Assembly: GCF_017591435.1 (NCBI RefSeq)
Contig: NC_059296.1
Span: 31,453,425 to 31,517,424 of the forward strand
Direction of reading: 5' to 3'
Length of the DNA stretch: 64,000 nucleotides
Origin: Portunus trituberculatus
Taxonomy: Eukaryota; Arthropoda; Malacostraca; Decapoda; Portunidae
The notes beneath the pieces were generated by a model. It ran no database searches. It was not told the DNA's origin and saw only the letters and a list, made by a program, of their open reading frames with translations. The translations under genes and the position numbers were made by a program. Each line of letters starts with the position of its first letter. The first letter of the stretch is position 1. Positions 59,964-64,000 of the stretch are shown piece after piece.

Positions 59964-60150
59964 CATATTCTCAAACACTTCTCACTGCTCCTCCACTACA
60001 TTCAAAAGGCCTTAGTGCAAAATACGAATGATTTCAATGGTCCTTTATAGTTATTATGACAGAACTAATAAGATTTCTACACTACTGGTACGAAAAACAT
60101 TATTGACAACCAAGCTAATCATCGCAGTGCTCATTGAAGGTGAGATTTAT
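59964..60150 (+). mobile_element. MITE-2 copy, right end lost
   Basis: Left end TATTCTCAAACACTTCTCAC, TTCAAAAGGCCTTAGTGCAA, centre GACAGAACTAATAAGATTTC, then AGCTAATCATCGCAGTGCTC. It fades before the terminal GCGTTTCAGAAT. Confidence 0.7.
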
Positions 60151-60282
60151 TATTTATTTGTGTTAATATGAGATTTTGTTCTTCGTTTGTATTGAAGGGA
60201 GTATGTGTTGCTGTGTGACGCGGCATTGTTACGTCTCACTTGCAATGATCCTTCACTCAAATGTACCTTTGAATAATATTAC

Positions 60283-60296
60283 CAATAATAATAATG

Positions 60297-60341
<45 letters not shown>

Positions 60342-60438
60342 GTAGTAGTAATTAGTTGGAAAGTGGGTAAGGGATATACGGGCCGTGTATCCTTCCCCCA
60401 CTTTCCCACAAATTGCCACAACGTTCTTACAGTTATTA

Positions 60439-60527
<89 letters not shown>

Positions 60528-60550
60528 TATTGTTATTATTATCATTGTTA

Positions 60551-60590
<40 letters not shown>

Positions 60591-60598
60591 CATTATTA

Positions 60599-60641
<43 letters not shown>

Positions 60642-60726
60642 TATTATTATCATTATTATTATTGTTGTTGTTATTATTACTATTTTTATTGTTAATATCA
60701 TTACTACTGTTGTTATCATTATTATT

Positions 60727-60762
<36 letters not shown>

Positions 60763-60902
60763 GTATAGATACTTTTTTTTGTGAGCTCTAAAGGAAACAG
60801 TAATAAAATACAACGAATATTTCATCATTCCCTTCTGCAAGTGTTGAAACTTTTCTGCCACACATCATCATACACCACCACCACCACCACCACCACCACC
60901 AC
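60283..60902. repeat. AAT, ATT, TAGA and CCA tracts
   Basis: (AAT)n 60283-60342, (ATT)n 60430-60728 with GTT variants, (TAGA)n 60728-60764 and (CCA)n 60876-60902. The AAT and ATT blocks are mutually complementary over a 90 bp spacer. The spacer itself has inverted copies of GGAAAGTGGGTAAGG / CCTTCCCCCACTTTCCC. Confidence 0.93.
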
Positions 60903-61110
60903 GCACCTCAGGAAACAAACACTACCACTACCACGCTCACTGGACGCCAAACACTTCAAAACTTCATCATTACTTCTTTTAATGACTTTCGGGAGTCATG
61001 GATTGAAGCAGTGGGAGGTGTGTTGGTCGCAGGGTTCACAGGGACACACGTGCAGGCACCAACACGCAAGCAGCAACACACACACACATACCTCGCTCAC
61101 TTGCAGTCCT

Positions 61111-61290
61111 TATCTTGAAACGCCCTGCTCTCTTGACACGACTCTTTTCAAAGGCCGCAGAGATGATTAGCCGGCTTCTCAAGAGTGCTTCTCCTATTAA
61201 TAATGTAGGAATCTTGTTTATCTGTCACTAGATCAGTAAAAACATCCTTCAAAACACGTGTGATACCGCACGGAATGGTTTCAAAATAGT
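61111..61290 (+). mobile_element. MITE-2 copy
   Basis: Left end TATCTTGAAACGCCCTGCTC, TTTTCAAAGGCCGCAGAGAT, GATTAGCCGGCTTCTCAAGA, centre AATGTAGGAATCTTGTTTAT. The right end is reduced to GGAATGGTTTCAAAATAG. Confidence 0.78.
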
Positions 61291-61310
61291 CCTTTTTTTT
61301 AATGTTTCTA

Positions 61311-61514
61311 ATTCTGAAACGTTTGTATGCCACACCATGACTCTTTCAAAAGGCTGTATTTCAAGATGTACGGGTTTTTAAGGATATTCTTGTGGTTTTA
61401 GTGACAGAATAACATAATTTTTAAACTATCTATAGAAGAAAACACTCTCGAAAACCTTGCTAGTCATCTCTGTAGCAGCCTTTAAAAATATTCGTGGTAA
61501 GAGAGTGAAGCGTT
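61311..61514 (+). mobile_element. MITE-2 copy, opposite internal phase
   Basis: Left end ATTCTGAAACGTTTGTATGC, CTTTCAAAAGGCTGTATTTC, centre GTGACAGAATAACATAA, TCATCTCTGTAGCAGCC, right end AGAGTGAAGCGTTAATG. It lies 20 bp after the previous copy, so the two are nearly back to back. Confidence 0.8.
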
Positions 61515-61739
61515 AATGGATATGGACTGTGTGTGATATAGCCCATTAATACATACACGGAGCTAATCATGTTGTGTGCGTACCCTCGAGACGACAGCTG
61601 CTGTGTTACTCATCGCTGTCTTTGTTGGATCGGCCATTAAGTTGCGAGTGTTAGTGGGTGAGTAGTGAATAATGTGTCGATGTTAGTGAAGCTCGCCAAG
61701 TGTGCTGTCCACCCTCTTCCTCTTGTGTTAGGAATGACG

Positions 61740-61746
<7 letters not shown>

Positions 61747-61778
<32 letters not shown>

Positions 61779-62060
61779 GTTAAGTCCTATAGCGCCTGTA
61801 GGCTCACTTGAGTGTGTAGGAAGCGCTGTTCAGCTTCCGCCCATTAGTGGCGCAGGCAATTTCATTTATAGTGGTACCAATATTAGGGCCCATATCACCA
61901 CCCGAGCTCATTTTGGGTGTAACCACCTAGAACCTGGGTATCATGGTGACATATAGGTAACTTTAAACCACTCGACAAATGGCAAAGTGTTTAAGTCTGT
62001 ACGTGGTGGGATTCGAACCTACGCGTGTACGTCTGCCCGATCCCACGCTCACCACCTTAT
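61747..62060 (-). mobile_element. SINE-C copy with poly(A), minus strand
   Basis: About 31 T on + (poly(A) tail on -), then TAAGTCCTATAGCGCCTGTA, GGAAGCGCTGTTCAGCTTCC, GGGCCCATATCACCACCC and TTTAAACCACTCGACAAATG, to the head with B box AGGTTCGAATCCC (- strand, about 62011-62023) and GATCCCACGCTCACCACC. About 310 bp in all; overlaps the tandem duplication below. Confidence 0.85.
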
Positions 62061-62423
62061 CTATTCTTGTAAGTCTATTCAGCTACTTTATGGTATTTTG
62101 AATGAGTGATTTTTTTTATAATTCAACAATATTCTAAGACGATATATTCATTAGCATATTACAGTAATAGTAATAGTAATTATCATGGTATCATGGTGAC
62201 ATATAGGTAACTTTAAACCACTCGACAAATGGCAAAGTGTTTAAGTCTGTACGTGGTGGGATTCGAACCTACGCGTGTACGTCTGCCCGATCCCACGCTC
62301 ACCACCTTATCTATTCTTGTAAGTCTATTCAGCTACTTTATGGTATTTTGAATGAGTGATTTTTTTTATAATTCAACAATATTCTAAGACGATATATTCA
62401 TTAGCATATTACAGTAATAGTAG
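61937..62423. repeat. Exact tandem duplication, 250 bp period
   Basis: 61937-62173 is repeated without any visible difference at 62187-62423 (starting GGTATCATGGTGACATATAG, ending ATATTACAGTAATAGTA). The unit includes the SINE-C tRNA-like head and about 110 bp of 5' flank. The 13 bp between units (ATAGTAATTATCAT) ends in a partial copy of the unit start. Confidence 0.95.
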
Positions 62424-62429
62424 TTGTAG

Positions 62430-62698
<269 letters not shown>

Positions 62699-63189
62699 GC
62701 TCACTATCAACACCAGCAACATCGTCACATTTCCACATTTTCCCCCGTAGCGTCGTGCATGCGGGTCGTGGACGTCTCCGCCACCCTCGGGCCGCCGCCA
62801 CCCGCACAGCCTCGGGGACGGTGATGGGCGAGTTCTCCGGCACACTCCTCCGATAATCATTGCAAATCGCGCCGTTAAGGAACACGAGAGAGGGCAGTCT
62901 GGGGTGATGGCCTGCTGGGTGTCCGTGTCTGTGTGTGTCCGTGTGTCCGTGTCCTTGTCATTACGAGGGGTCAGGTTCGGCTTGGTGTGTGGGAGGCGAG
63001 GATGGCACGTGGACAAGATAGACTGGAAATACTGGAAAGGGAGAAGTTTTTGTATAAGATTCCAGGAGATACGAGGAAAGAAACAGTAAGAAGGATAATT
63101 GATCTGACGAAAGGGAGGAAAAGTGTGAAGGAGTTTATGTGGTGTGAACCGAGGTGAGGTCATTACTTATGTTAGGTGACAATGGCTCG
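62699..63189. other. Unique stretch, locally GC-rich, no gene recognised
   Basis: 62750-62830 is CpG-rich (GACGTCTCCGCCACCCTCGG). GTGTCCGTGTCTGTGTG units at 62918-62960. The piece at 63002-63150 has an open frame (ERKETVRRIIDLTKGRK) that is not low-complexity but unidentified. Confidence 0.4.
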
Positions 63190-63399
63190 TATTCTGAAAC
63201 GCTTTGCTCTTTTAACATCACCACTTTCCAAAGGGTCTAGTTGAAGATACTCGTGTTTTCAGGGTCATTTTTATGGTTCTGGTGATCGATTGGCAAGATT
63301 TCTAGTTTATCACAAGGAAAAACTGTCCTGAAAAACCGGCTAGTCATCTTTGTGGCCTTGGAAAATTGTTGTGATGAGAGTGCACAGCGTGTCTGAATA
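63190..63399 (+). mobile_element. MITE-2 copy, best preserved
   Basis: 210 bp from TATTCTGAAACGCTTTGCTC to GAGTGCACAGCGTGTCTGAATA. TTCCAAAGGGTCTAGTTGAA on the left, TGGCAAGATTTCTAGTTTAT in the centre and GGCTAGTCATCTTTGTGGCC on the right. The left and right ~45 bp are imperfect inverted repeats. No coding capacity; superfamily not determined. Confidence 0.88.
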
Positions 63400-63423
63400 C
63401 AGGCGAATAATAGGTAAGAGTGG

Positions 63424-63573
63424 GTGGTAGGGAAACAAAAGCTGATGGAAAAGAATGTACTATAATCTTTAACTTTTCGGATATACAATCATCTTCAGAA
63501 AGAATGATTGTTGTAACCGAAACGTTAAAGAATACAGTACATTTCTTTGCACCAGCTTGTGTTTCTCTACCAC
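63424..63573. mobile_element. 150 bp near-perfect palindrome (foldback element)
   Basis: Left arm 63424-63492 (GTGGTAGGGAAACAAAAGCT ... AATCTTTAACTTTTCGGATA ... CAATCAT) pairs with right arm 63504-63573 (ATGATTG ... CCGAAACGTTAAAGAATA ... AGCTTGTGTTTCTCTACCAC) around an 11 nt loop (CTTCAGAAAGA). A few mismatches and one indel only. The transcript would form a ~70 bp hairpin. Likely a foldback MITE of a different family from MITE-1 and MITE-2. Confidence 0.88.
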
Positions 63574-64000
63574 CACCACTCTCTACACATTTATCTAGAT
63601 ATACACAATAATATTTATTAGTAGCGAAGATGTTGAAGAGGTAGAAGCTGCTATGAACGAACTCAACAAAACACCAAAGGAGAGTGAAAGAAGCGCAAAT
63701 GACCGGAATGGAAGAAAGAAAACCTGAGAGGGAGAGGTGTGGAGTTACAATAAGTTATTCCTCAAAGCTACAACAAAAGAAAAAAAGACTTGGACGAGGG
63801 GAAAAGTATCAGCGAGAACTGTAGTAATGACACTCAGGTACTTGTTGATAAGATGTTAGGGAGGCAAAGGTTACGGTGAATGGAGATACGAGATAAGAAT
63901 ATCAAGCAAGAATAAGTATACCGGATCGTAGGAAAGAAAACATAATTATGGAGTGTCGTTACAAAGGCAACCTCCAGTGAATACCGTGAGCTGAGGAGTG
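63574..64000. other. Unique stretch to the window end, no gene recognised
   Basis: Purine-rich sequence from about 63620, no recognised repeat or gene. Confidence 0.45.

Overview
The window looks like a piece of a decapod crustacean nuclear genome, most likely a crab. The basis is: (1) an extreme load of simple repeats, with more than forty long di- and trinucleotide tracts; (2) 3' ends of a Jockey-type non-LTR retrotransposon with a YVDD reverse-transcriptase motif; (3) several tRNA-headed SINE families; (4) short inverted-repeat DNA elements present many times. The host assignment is inference. I recognise no host protein-coding gene. Nearly all long open frames are simple repeats read as protein.

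Layout. 1-16 kb: dense microsatellites, a compound CA/TC/TG tract of 345 bp at the left edge, large ATT and polypyrimidine regions, an AGCC minisatellite, and two GC-rich patches (about 10.8-11.0 and 11.96-12.26 kb). 16-19 kb: three copies of a ~210 bp TTAA-ended MITE (here MITE-1). 19-26 kb: a second MITE family (MITE-2, ends ATTCTGAAACGC / GCGTTTCAGAAT), LINE 3' ends, a 56 bp minisatellite made from LINE sequence, a (TA)46 tract and one hAT-like terminus. 26-31 kb: a ~900 bp polypyrimidine zone, long GT/TC/CTC tracts and a SINE (SINE-C). 32-35 kb: SINE-B, two more MITE-1 copies, a LINE tail. 36.8-46 kb: a duplicated ~360-420 bp block, three SINE-A copies embedded in CA/GT tracts, a plus-strand LINE 3' end, a 480 bp ACACC satellite-like array and a decayed triplicate. 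46.7-50 kb: the longest LINE fragment (~940 bp), a tRNA-Thr-like element, and unidentified coiled-coil reading frames that look broken. 50-64 kb: ATT regions, more MITE-2 copies, a second SINE-C with an essentially exact 237 bp tandem duplication, a mirror-ordered CCA/CTA/CTG/CTA/CCA tract and a 150 bp near-perfect palindrome.

The three most informative patterns are these. All sixteen pure TC/GA tracts longer than about 63 bp have the pyrimidine on the + strand, while CA/GT tracts occur in both orientations. SINE-A carries a shared body behind two different tRNA-like heads, ends in (AC)n, and sits inside (AC)n tracts. Several tandem repeats arise directly from transposon sequence.
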